From positions 1 to 7,573 of the forward strand of contig JAFTRQ010000142.1 in NCBI GenBank assembly GCA_017462125.1: DNA of 7,573 bases, written 5' to 3'. Position 1 is the first letter of the stretch. The number at the start of each line of letters is the position of its first letter. A program made the position numbers and the translations under genes. Of this stretch, positions 1 to 5,315 are shown in pieces. The notes under the pieces are model-generated. The model was given only the letters and a program-made list of their open reading frames with translations, was not told where the DNA came from and did not search any database. Source of the stretch: Clostridia bacterium. GTDB lineage: Bacteria > Bacillota_A > Clostridia > Oscillospirales > CAG-272.

Positions 1-4
1 AGAA

Positions 5-57
5 AAGAGAGAGCTTTACGGAATTTGTTTCCGCATTACTCTCTCTTCTGTTTTATT
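5..57 (+). terminator. Probable intrinsic terminator of a gene left of the window
   Basis: A perfect 9-bp stem pairs 5-13 (AAGAGAGAG) with 39-47 (CTCTCTCTT). Inside it a 5-bp stem pairs CGGAA (19-23) with TTCCG (29-33). The hairpin is followed by CTG and a short T-rich run (TTTTATT, 51-57). This is the form of a rho-independent terminator for transcription entering from the left edge. The gene it would serve is not in the window. The first bases on the other side are also purine-rich, so it might work in both directions, but the window ends there. Confidence 0.5.
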
Positions 58-277
58 GCAAGTTTCGCATTTGTAATACAAATGTCGTTGGGCTATGCCC
101 ATACCCCTATTTTGAATTCTCCGACAAGGACAACACCCCATGCGGATTTTTTGTTTGTAAATTGTAATTTAGTGGGGCGCCACGGCGATGCTTTGCGGAA
201 GTTTTTACGTTGCTGATGTTTGCGAAGCAAACTCACGACGAGGGCACTTGTGCCCGAAGTAACACGTCGCGATCGGC

Positions 278-302
278 GGTCGCCCTCCGCAGAGGGCGAA
301 AC
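278..302 (+). repeat. 25-nt palindromic repeat, copy 1
   Basis: This copy consists of GG, the hairpin TCGCCCTC-CGCA-GAGGGCGA, then AAC. The same 25 nt occur as an exact reverse complement at 465-489. Because each copy is a hairpin with a 4-nt loop, the loop sequence (CGCA here, TGCG in the other copy) shows the relative orientation. Similarity continues past the identical part: CTCCTT follows here, and TCCTT in the other copy after one base is removed. Confidence 0.7.
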
Positions 303-464
303 CTCCTTTACGGCGTTTTCTTTTGCGCCTTTGGTATCAGAGAAAAAAGCGGGTAAACGACTTGAAAAGGCTTTGTTTAGAGGGGAAACCCCCACTTGTG
401 TGCTTCCCCTCTTTTCGCTTTCAGCGAAAATTCACCCTTTCGTGGCGCTTTCGAACGATAAGGA

Positions 465-489
465 GTTTCGCCCTCTGCGGAGGGCGACC
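465..489 (-). repeat. 25-nt palindromic repeat, copy 2 (inverted)
   Basis: This is the exact reverse complement of 278-302, with the 8-bp stem at 468-475/480-487 and loop TGCG. The two copies lie 162 bp apart and could pair into a long-range stem enclosing the hairpins at 379-430. Confidence 0.7.
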
Positions 490-590
490 AACGCTCCGCG
501 CGTTGGATCGGCGGTCGCTTTTGGGAAAGCGACGCAAAACCTTTCATAAAAGACTCGCTGTGGAGTGCCCAATAAATCAAAATCCGAAAA

Positions 591-2918
591 TCATTTTGTT
601 ATCACCGTTACAACCGCGGAGACAAGTCCTTCAGCCTTGGCATAGACCTTCATTCCGTCGGGATTCTTGCCGAGGGCGACGGCAACACTTATCCTGCCCT
701 CACGCATACGTCTGTCGGGGCAGAGCAGGTAGCCGTGGTCGGAGATATCCGAGCCTGTGGAGTAGACGGAGCAATCGCCTGCGGTGCTGAAGCTTACCGT
801 AGGAATATTGGCATTGGGAACGCAGATGCCGTTTTCATCCACTACCGTGCAGGTGAAGATCGCTATGTCGTCGCCGTTTGCGTAGACGTCGGGGGTATCC
901 TGTGTCAGCACGAGGCGGTGAGGCTTGCCCGAGGTGACCTGCTTATCGGTGGCGACGCATTCGCCGTCCTTGTAAGCCTTGACCTCCAGAGCGCCGGGGG
1001 TGTAAGAGACCTGCCACTCGCCGTGCCCGTACTTTTCGATCTGCTTTCTGCCGAGAGACTCACCATTTAAGAACAATTCAAGCTCGTCACAGTTGGTGTA
1101 TGCCCAAACCGAGATCGTCTCGCCCTCAAGACCCTGCCAATTCCAATGGGGGAGCAGGTGGACCATGGGAGCGTCGGAGAAGTGGGATTGATTCTGATAG
1201 AAAGCGTCCTTCTTCTGCAGGAAGAGGTCGATGGCACCGCTTTGGGAGCAGAGCCTCGGCCAGACGGCTTCACCGCGATGCTCGAATGCGATCCATTGGT
1301 AGCAACCCAGCACCCAAGGACGCGAGGTGAGAAATTTCCAGGTCTTTTCACGGCCTAAGAACCACTCGTTCATATCCTTGTCGTAGGAGGTGATGTATCC
1401 TCTTGCGGGATCGTTGGAGAGATATTGCGCTCTTGTGGTGCCTGTGGCACAGCATTCCGAGGCGAAAACGCCCTTATCGGGGTATTTTTCGTGTATATCG
1501 TCGTAGTATTTCAGGTTGTAGTTGATGCCTATGACGTTGTTGACGTCGTAGACCTGTGAGGTAGTGGGCTTGTCCACGGCGGTCATAATAAAGCGGCTGT
1601 TGTCAAGCTTATTTGCCTTCGCCATAAGGGTTTGGCAGATCTTTTTACCCTGCTCGGTGGCGTGGTAGGGCTCCTCGTTTCCAACGCTCCAGAATACCAC
1701 CGAGGGGTGGTTTCGGTCGCGCTTGATAAGGGTCTCCATTTGGTCGATGCCCTCGTCGGTAGACTCGAACCAGCGGATCTCGTCCATAACGATAAAGCCC
1801 TCCTTGTCAAGCTCGTCCATCAGCACCTCGGCCTGCGGATAGTGTGAGCAGCGGTAGCCGTTTCCGCCCATTTCCTTCATTAATTGTACCTTGTAGCGGT
1901 GGATGCTGTCGGGAACAGCCTTGCCCATAAGTCCGCAATCGGCGTGACCGCAAAATCCCTTTATAAGATAGTGCTTTCCGTTGATATAAAGACCGCTGTT
2001 GGGGTCGATTCGGACGGTTCTGAAGCCGAAGTTGACCTTATCTGCGTCGATGAGTTCGCCGTCGCGCTCGACCTCGGCAACCATAGTATAGAGGTATCCG
2101 TCGTCGGGCGACCAGAGGTGAGGCTCGTCGATATCGAAGCTGTATTTCACCGTTGCTTTGTCCTTTTCGGCAACCGTGGTCTTACCCTCGGACACCGAAA
2201 CCAACGCGCCGTCGCGGTCAAAAATGCTACCCTGAACTCTCACGTCTGCGGAGTCAAGGGAATCGTTGCGGAGGGTGACCTCGGTTTCCACCGTCCACTT
2301 CTCGCCGTCGAAGATCGGCTTTGCGTAGATTCCGTAGAGGTCGACCGACACAAGGTCGCTCTTGCATAGCCATACGTGGCGGTAGATGCCGCCGCCCTCG
2401 TACCACCAGCCCTCGTGCTCACGGCACTCGACGTGGATCGAGAGGATATTGCGCTCACCGAACTTCACCATATCGGTGATATCCACCTCGAAGGGGGTGT
2501 AGCCCGTGAAGCTGTGCTTCATCAGACAGCCGTTGAGGTAGACGGTTGCGTGGGTGGCGATGCCCTCGAAATAGAGGGAGATGCGCCTGCCGCGATCGCT
2601 GTCGGGAAGCTCGAAACGCTTGACGTACCAAGCGTTGCAGTAGTCGAAGAAGCCCAACGCGTTGTTATTTTCCTCCTTGGGGAGCCCTTCGATGATATAA
2701 TCGTGGGGAAGGTGAACGACCTTCCATTTTTCGCCCGTATGCACCGCGTTTGAGTCGAAGCTGTCGGGCTCGAAGAGGTAGTTTTTGCTGGCGGGACCCG
2801 AGTGATAGCGCTCGGTCTTTGCCGAAATGTATGAAAAGCCCTTGTAGGGAGGGTGTTTGGTCTCAATGTCGCCTCTGTGGAAGAGCCACCATTTGTCAAA
2901 ACTGATCTTTTCTCTCAT
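591..2918 (-). CDS. Glycoside hydrolase family 2 protein (beta-galactosidase/beta-glucuronidase type)
   Basis: A predicted exo-glycosidase of 775 aa that would release terminal sugars, such as galactose or glucuronate, from oligosaccharides. There is no signal peptide, so it should act in the cytoplasm on imported substrates. Domain order is typical of GH2: a sugar-binding jelly roll (about 60-190, with WYEGGGIYRHVWL at 172-184), an Ig-like domain (about 195-300), a TIM barrel (about 305-580), then a DUF4982-like Ig domain (WAYTNCDELELFLNGESLG, 605-623) and a final Ig-like domain (about 665-775). In the barrel I see GFCGHADCG (321-329), RCSHYP (356-361), the acid/base motif SVGNEE with likely catalytic E415, and FASEC with likely nucleophile E488. 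The start is the ATG at 2918, because GGAGG lies 5 nt upstream; an in-frame ATG at 2930 overlaps that ribosome binding site. It is transcribed away from the AraC-type regulator that probably controls it. GH2 membership is firm; the substrate cannot be read from sequence. Confidence 0.93.
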   Translation of the reverse strand: MREKISFDKWWLFHRGDIETKHPPYKGFSYISAKTERYHSGPASKNYLFEPDSFDSNAVHTGEKWKVVHLPHDYIIEGLPKEENNNALGFFDYCNAWYVKRFELPDSDRGRRISLYFEGIATHATVYLNGCLMKHSFTGYTPFEVDITDMVKFGERNILSIHVECREHEGWWYEGGGIYRHVWLCKSDLVSVDLYGIYAKPIFDGEKWTVETEVTLRNDSLDSADVRVQGSIFDRDGALVSVSEGKTTVAEKDKATVKYSFDIDEPHLWSPDDGYLYTMVAEVERDGELIDADKVNFGFRTVRIDPNSGLYINGKHYLIKGFCGHADCGLMGKAVPDSIHRYKVQLMKEMGGNGYRCSHYPQAEVLMDELDKEGFIVMDEIRWFESTDEGIDQMETLIKRDRNHPSVVFWSVGNEEPYHATEQGKKICQTLMAKANKLDNSRFIMTAVDKPTTSQVYDVNNVIGINYNLKYYDDIHEKYPDKGVFASECCATGTTRAQYLSNDPARGYITSYDKDMNEWFLGREKTWKFLTSRPWVLGCYQWIAFEHRGEAVWPRLCSQSGAIDLFLQKKDAFYQNQSHFSDAPMVHLLPHWNWQGLEGETISVWAYTNCDELELFLNGESLGRKQIEKYGHGEWQVSYTPGALEVKAYKDGECVATDKQVTSGKPHRLVLTQDTPDVYANGDDIAIFTCTVVDENGICVPNANIPTVSFSTAGDCSVYSTGSDISDHGYLLCPDRRMREGRISVAVALGKNPDGMKVYAKAEGLVSAVVTVITK

Positions 2919-2923
2919 AAAAG

Positions 2924-2928
2924 CCTCC
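2924..2928 (-). promoter_or_regulatory. Ribosome binding site of the GH2 gene
   Basis: GGAGG on the minus strand, 5 nt before the ATG at 2918-2916. It overlaps the codons following the alternative upstream ATG (2930-2928), which excludes that ATG as the main start. Confidence 0.85.
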
Positions 2929-2958
2929 ATTGTATGGATTTTTGGGATTTATTATTCA

Positions 2959-2987
2959 ATTATATATCATAAATCAAAAATAATCAA
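2959..2987 (-). promoter_or_regulatory. Promoter of the GH2 gene
   Basis: On the minus strand, a -35 box TTGATT (2987-2982) and a perfect -10 box TATAAT (2964-2959) are separated by 17 bp. Initiation would fall near 2952, giving a leader of about 33 nt before the ATG at 2918. The -35 box overlaps the left arm of the inverted repeat at 2984-3000. Confidence 0.75.
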
Positions 2988-3000
2988 GAAAACATCTTGA
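2984..3000. promoter_or_regulatory. Candidate shared operator between divergent promoters
   Basis: A perfect inverted repeat, TCAAGA-N5-TCTTGA, in which the left arm overlaps the -35 box of the GH2 promoter (2982-2987) and the right arm overlaps the -35 box of the regulator promoter (2997-3002). A protein bound here would sit on both promoters at once. The binding protein is an inference: the adjacent AraC-family product is the obvious candidate, although AraC-type sites are often direct rather than inverted repeats. Confidence 0.45.
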
Positions 3001-3025
3001 AAATTATGGACAAAATTGATATAAT
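2997..3025 (+). promoter_or_regulatory. Promoter of the AraC-family regulator gene
   Basis: A -35 box TTGAAA (2997-3002), exactly 17 bp of spacer and a perfect -10 box TATAAT (3020-3025). Initiation near 3032 leaves a leader of about 23 nt that carries AAAGGAG at 3041-3047. The position of this promoter excludes the upstream in-frame TTG at 3025 as the start codon. Confidence 0.8.
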
Positions 3026-3054
3026 TGATATATCACTTCGAAAGGAGCGGCAAA

Positions 3055-3861
3055 ATGCAGATTTTTTATGCCAGAGGGTCGGGAACCACTGATTTTAACA
3101 GCGAAAAACCGCTGTACGTGAACAACTGCGGCTATTACAGAGATCTTGATTCCGACATCACGGTGACGCGGCCGTCCGGTCGGAGCGACTACCATTTGCT
3201 TGTGGTTACCTCGGGCAGGATCTTCGTAGCGGAATGTGAGCTTGAGCCCGGTCAGATCTATCTGTTTTATCCCGATACGCCGCAGAGCTATCGCTACGAG
3301 AGCGGAGAGGGAAGTGAGTATTATTGGCTTCATTTCAGCGGAAGGAGCGTACCCTTGCTGATCGAGAGCTACGGCTTGCGAGAGGGCTTGATCGATCTGA
3401 AGAGCTGCCGCGGAGAGGTCGACAGAATCATACGGATGATGCTCCGCGCGCTTACGGAAAAATATCGGAATGCGGACATCTTTTGCGAGGGCTTGCTGCA
3501 GTCCCTTCTGGCGCTGATCGCCGCGCCTCCCGTCATCAGCTCTCCTTATCACAGGGCAATCAAGCTGCTCAGCGATCCTGCAAACGAGCAGAGCATTGAG
3601 GAGATCGCTTCTATTTATAACGTAAGCGCCAACCATTTTATCAGAAGCTTTAAGCAGTACGTGGGGCAATCACCGTGCGCCTATCGGATCGCAAAGCGGA
3701 TCGAGCTTGCCTGCGAGATGCTGACCTCCACGGATCTGTCGGTGGAGAGGGTAGCCCACGCAGTTGGATACGTCGACGCGCTTTATTTCAGCCGCGTTTT
3801 TCGCTCCCATATGGGGTGCACTCCCACGGAATACAGGCGGCGCAATCTGCGATTGCCGTAA
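3055..3861 (+). CDS. AraC-family transcriptional regulator
   Basis: A 268-aa DNA-binding regulator with the two-part build of sugar-responsive AraC proteins. The N-terminal part (about 20-100) is cupin-like, with LEPGQIYLFYPDTP at 63-76, where a ligand such as a sugar would bind. A helical linker follows. The C-terminal part (about 165-268) holds two helix-turn-helix motifs: IEEIASIYNVSANHFIRSFK (181-200), and the second ending in the family signature VGYVDALYFSRVFRSHMGCT (237-256), followed by PTEYR. The start is the ATG at 3055, seven bases after AAAGGAG; the upstream TTG at 3025 lies in the -10 box and lacks a ribosome binding site. The gene is divergent from the GH2 hydrolase, which makes that enzyme its likely target, and is probably cotranscribed with the membrane protein 31 bp downstream. 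The ligand and the sign of regulation (activation or repression) are unknown. Confidence 0.93.
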   Translation: MQIFYARGSGTTDFNSEKPLYVNNCGYYRDLDSDITVTRPSGRSDYHLLVVTSGRIFVAECELEPGQIYLFYPDTPQSYRYESGEGSEYYWLHFSGRSVPLLIESYGLREGLIDLKSCRGEVDRIIRMMLRALTEKYRNADIFCEGLLQSLLALIAAPPVISSPYHRAIKLLSDPANEQSIEEIASIYNVSANHFIRSFKQYVGQSPCAYRIAKRIELACEMLTSTDLSVERVAHAVGYVDALYFSRVFRSHMGCTPTEYRRRNLRLP

Positions 3862-3892
3862 TATATAAATTAATGAAAAGGAATTGATCCTT

Positions 3893-4705
3893 ATGACCTT
3901 TTATTTTAATAAGAAAAGAACTCGCGGCATCACGATCCCCGTCAGCCGTGAGCGTGCGGAGCTGTTTTTGCGCCGCGTGATCATATGCCTTGTAGCTTTG
4001 GCTTGCGTGCTGGGCGCGGTCTGCCTTGTGCTTGCTTTGCAGTTCAAATGGGTAAATATCGAGGCGGGAGATGGGCTCACCGCGGCAGAGATCGCAAGAG
4101 ACGACAGCGCGGTGTTTGGCGAGGATTTTGATCCCGACTGTGTCAATCACGCGGGGATCTATTATTTCACCGTGTTGACCGACGAAAGGGTAATTGACGT
4201 GCGCTTGAGGGTTTACGATACCGAATCTCCCCGCGTTACGGTCAAGAACGTGAAATCCGCCGTGGGCGGAGAGCTGCCCAAGCCCGAGGATTTTATCGAC
4301 AGCATCTACGAGCCCGATGATTATACGGGTGAATACGTTACCGCCTTGCCCGAGATTGAGAAGATGGGAAACTATTCCGCGCAGATAAGGTTTACCGATG
4401 CCTCGGGAAATAAAACCAAGATCTTTGACGTGGAGGTGACCGTTACGGTGGACACCGAGCCGCCGAGCATTGCCGTAGCCAAGGAGGTCACGGTGCTTGT
4501 GGGCGACCCTTTGGTGCTTGACGTCAAGCTGACCGATAATTGCACGGGGGCTTTGAGCTATACCGTGGACGACAGCGGCGTGGATCTGACCGAGGAGGGG
4601 AAGTATCAGGCCTACGTGGTGGCAACCGATGCCATCGGAAACGTGAGCGAGCCCGTTTCGGTGACGGTGCGCGTGGTGGCGTGGGAAGAGACAGAGACCG
4701 AATAG
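3893..4705 (+). CDS. Membrane-anchored protein with Ig-like (DUF5011/HYR-like) repeats
   Basis: A protein of 270 aa and unknown function. The basic N-terminal tail (1-28, with RR at 27-28) is followed by one hydrophobic segment (about 29-50), which predicts a cytoplasmic N-terminus and an outside C-terminus. The outer part has two clear beta-sandwich repeats: about 108-186, beginning YDTESP and containing FTDASGN (167-173), and about 187-263, beginning VDTEPP and containing ATDAIGN (244-250). The segment from 51 to 107 may be a third, diverged unit. This pattern resembles bacterial Ig-like DUF5011/HYR domains, often used for adhesion or as spacers in cell-surface proteins. No catalytic domain or wall-anchor motif is present. 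I chose the ATG at 3893, 10 nt after AAAAGGA; a TTG at 3884 is too close to that site. The gene follows the AraC regulator by 31 bp with no visible promoter, so cotranscription is likely. It ends in an acidic tail (EETETE). Confidence 0.8.
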   Translation: MTFYFNKKRTRGITIPVSRERAELFLRRVIICLVALACVLGAVCLVLALQFKWVNIEAGDGLTAAEIARDDSAVFGEDFDPDCVNHAGIYYFTVLTDERVIDVRLRVYDTESPRVTVKNVKSAVGGELPKPEDFIDSIYEPDDYTGEYVTALPEIEKMGNYSAQIRFTDASGNKTKIFDVEVTVTVDTEPPSIAVAKEVTVLVGDPLVLDVKLTDNCTGALSYTVDDSGVDLTEEGKYQAYVVATDAIGNVSEPVSVTVRVVAWEETETE

Positions 4706-4726
4706 TGACAGAAAAAAGGAGGGGCT

Positions 4727-4763
4727 TGCCGAACTTCCCATAAGGAAGTTCGGCAGTTTTATT
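4727..4763 (+). terminator. Intrinsic terminator after the Ig-like protein gene
   Basis: A perfect 12-bp stem, TGCCGAACTTCC (4727-4738) paired with GGAAGTTCGGCA (4744-4755), has a 5-nt loop (CATAA) and is followed by G and TTTTATT (4757-4763). It starts 21 nt after the stop codon, so it should end the regulator/Ig-protein transcript. Its T-run is also the left arm of the long inverted repeat described in the array beside it. Confidence 0.9.
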
Positions 4764-4924
4764 CGCCTTTGGCGAGTTCTATTGCCTCGCAGTGATATTC
4801 GTCTTACGACGAGTGATATTCGCTACGCGAGTTTTGGAGGCGAATAAAATATCACTAAAGCCGCAGGCTTTAATATCACTGTCGCGTAAGCGACAATATC
4901 ACTCCGACAAAGTCGGAATATCAC
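4757..4924. repeat. Modular hairpin array with GTGATATT/AATATCAC units
   Basis: The 8-mer GTGATATT occurs at 4792-4799 and 4813-4820. Its exact reverse complement AATATCAC occurs at 4848-4855, 4872-4879, 4895-4902 and 4917-4924. Between the units lie short hairpins with unrelated stems: TCGTC/GACGA (4799-4812), TCGC/GCGA (4820-4830), TAAAGCC/GGCTTTA (4856-4872), TGTCGC/GCGACA (4880-4895) and TCCGAC/GTCGGA (4903-4917). The left end, TTTTATTCGCC (4757-4767), is the exact reverse complement of GGCGAATAAAA (4839-4849). The forward units lie inside this large stem, while the reverse units begin at its right arm and continue to the right. There is no coding potential. From memory, related arrays occur in other clostridial genomes; I could not check this. 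The most likely reading is a miniature non-autonomous or REP-like element, and a structured RNA is the alternative. Confidence 0.75.
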
Positions 4925-4954
4925 TCTTGCTTTCTCTGCTGATTTGTTTTTTTC

Positions 4955-5002
4955 GTAGGGGCATTCTGTGAACGCCCGCGGGCGAACACAGTTCGCCCCT
5001 AC
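4955..5002. repeat. 48-bp imperfect palindrome (interspersed repeat)
   Basis: The ends pair perfectly over 8 bp: GTAGGGGC (4955-4962) with GCCCCTAC (4995-5002). Two inner stems, CTGTG/CACAG and CGCCC/GGGCG, are separated by internal loops of 3 and 2 nt, leaving a tiny loop near 4978-4979. Only the single copy is in the window. Its ends resemble the GTAGGG start of the repeat in the grpE-dnaK gap. Dispersed GTAGGGG-type palindromes are common in clostridial intergenic DNA (recalled, not checked). No T-run follows, so it is not a standard terminator. Confidence 0.65.
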
Positions 5003-5179
5003 CGTGTATTAGGCAAATATTTTGTAATTTCTCCGCTAAGAACATTGCCCCTTACACCTTCCTTTTTCTATTTCCGCATTCCGCTCACACGGTTTTCACT
5101 CTGCGGTCATCAAATGCTAAAATTCAGAGAAAAGTTAGCACTGTTTACAAAATGTTCATAAAATTATTGGCAAAAACCC
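5003..5179. other. Intergenic leader before the heat-shock promoter
   Basis: This stretch between the palindrome and the heat-shock promoter has no gene that I can support. It becomes AT-rich toward the promoter (about 5144-5170), which could act as an UP element. The only other pattern is a pair of CIRCE-like half sites, AAATGCTAA (5112-5120) and TTAGCACT (5135-5142), in everted order. Confidence 0.4.
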
Positions 5180-5208
5180 TTGACAAAAAGTCAAAAAAGG
5201 GGTATATT
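5180..5208 (+). promoter_or_regulatory. Vegetative promoter of the hrcA operon
   Basis: A consensus -35 box TTGACA (5180-5185), a 17-bp spacer and a -10 box TATATT (5203-5208). Initiation is expected near 5215, a few bases before the CIRCE operator. This is the standard arrangement of HrcA-repressed class I heat-shock promoters, which use the housekeeping sigma factor. Confidence 0.88.
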
Positions 5209-5219
5209 ATTAGCGTAGG

Positions 5220-5246
5220 TTAGCACTTGAACAAAAAGAGTGCTAA
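5220..5246 (+). promoter_or_regulatory. CIRCE operator (HrcA binding site)
   Basis: TTAGCACTT-N9-GAGTGCTAA matches the CIRCE consensus TTAGCACTC-N9-GAGTGCTAA in 17 of 18 arm positions. The only difference is T in place of C at 5228, at the inner edge of the left arm. It lies between the transcription start and the hrcA ribosome binding site. HrcA bound here represses the operon; on heat shock HrcA loses activity as GroE is titrated by unfolded protein. Confidence 0.96.
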
Positions 5247-5297
5247 AAATCAAGCGAAAAGGGAAGATTCCATCAAGCGGGCTTGGAAAAGGAACGG

Positions 5298-5304
5298 AAA
5301 GGAG
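5298..5304 (+). promoter_or_regulatory. Ribosome binding site of hrcA
   Basis: AAAGGAG lies 11 nt before the ATG at 5316 and 5 nt before an in-frame TTG at 5310. The spacing slightly favours TTG and the codon favours ATG; the two differ by only two residues. A further TTG at 5283 is upstream of this site and is not a credible start. Confidence 0.65.
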
Positions 5305-5315
5305 CAAAATTGGCA

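Larger units (their letters stand above)
218..533. repeat. Cluster of short hairpins, interspersed-repeat-like, non-coding
   Basis: Much of the 590-bp gap before the hydrolase gene is built from consecutive perfect hairpins: GTTTGC/GCAAAC at 218-232, GGGCAC/GTGCCC at 242-255, an 8-bp stem at 280-299, a 9-bp stem pairing 379-387 with 404-412, TTTTCGCT/AGCGAAAA at 412-430, an 8-bp stem at 468-487, CCAACGC/GCGTTGG at 488-506 and GTCGCTTT/AAAGCGAC at 514-533. The 13-mer GATCGGCGGTCGC occurs twice in direct orientation (271-283 and 506-518). Open frames here have no ribosome binding site and no recognisable family, and I read them as artefacts of GC-rich repeats. The smaller hairpins ATTTGT/ACAAAT (69-83) and TGGGC/GCCCA (89-101) lie to the left. 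I infer a composite of dispersed repeats. No T-rich run follows any hairpin on the minus strand, so no clear terminator for the hydrolase gene is visible. Confidence 0.55.

Noticed and set aside
93..580. Small open frames on both strands, several reading SPSAEGE or similar
   Set aside because: The recurring peptide comes from translating the inverted 25-nt palindromic repeat in several frames. No ribosome binding sites or families are visible, and the frames overlap each other on both strands.
1884..2369. 161-codon open frame antisense to the GH2 gene
   Set aside because: It lies wholly inside a well-supported GH2 coding region, has no ribosome binding site, and its protein resembles no family I know. 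GC-rich codon use opens the opposite frame.
3026..3036. Link between TGATATATCAC at the regulator promoter and the GTGATATT units of the array
   Set aside because: The shared core is short and AT-rich, and is explained by promoter composition. No hairpin context accompanies it.
3788..4741. 317-codon open frame on the minus strand
   Set aside because: It covers the Ig-like protein gene, the end of the regulator gene and the terminator. The plus-strand genes have clear domains and ribosome binding sites. The antisense product has none.
4717..4743. AGGAGG followed by TTG and a five-codon frame inside the terminator
   Set aside because: The strong ribosome-binding-like motif lies before the terminator stem, but the frame (TTG to TAA at 4741-4743) is only five codons and falls in the hairpin itself. 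Chance is more likely than a leader peptide.
4792..4924. CRISPR array
   Set aside because: The repeat units are only 8 nt, occur in both orientations, and the intervening segments are palindromes of 11-17 nt rather than unique spacers.
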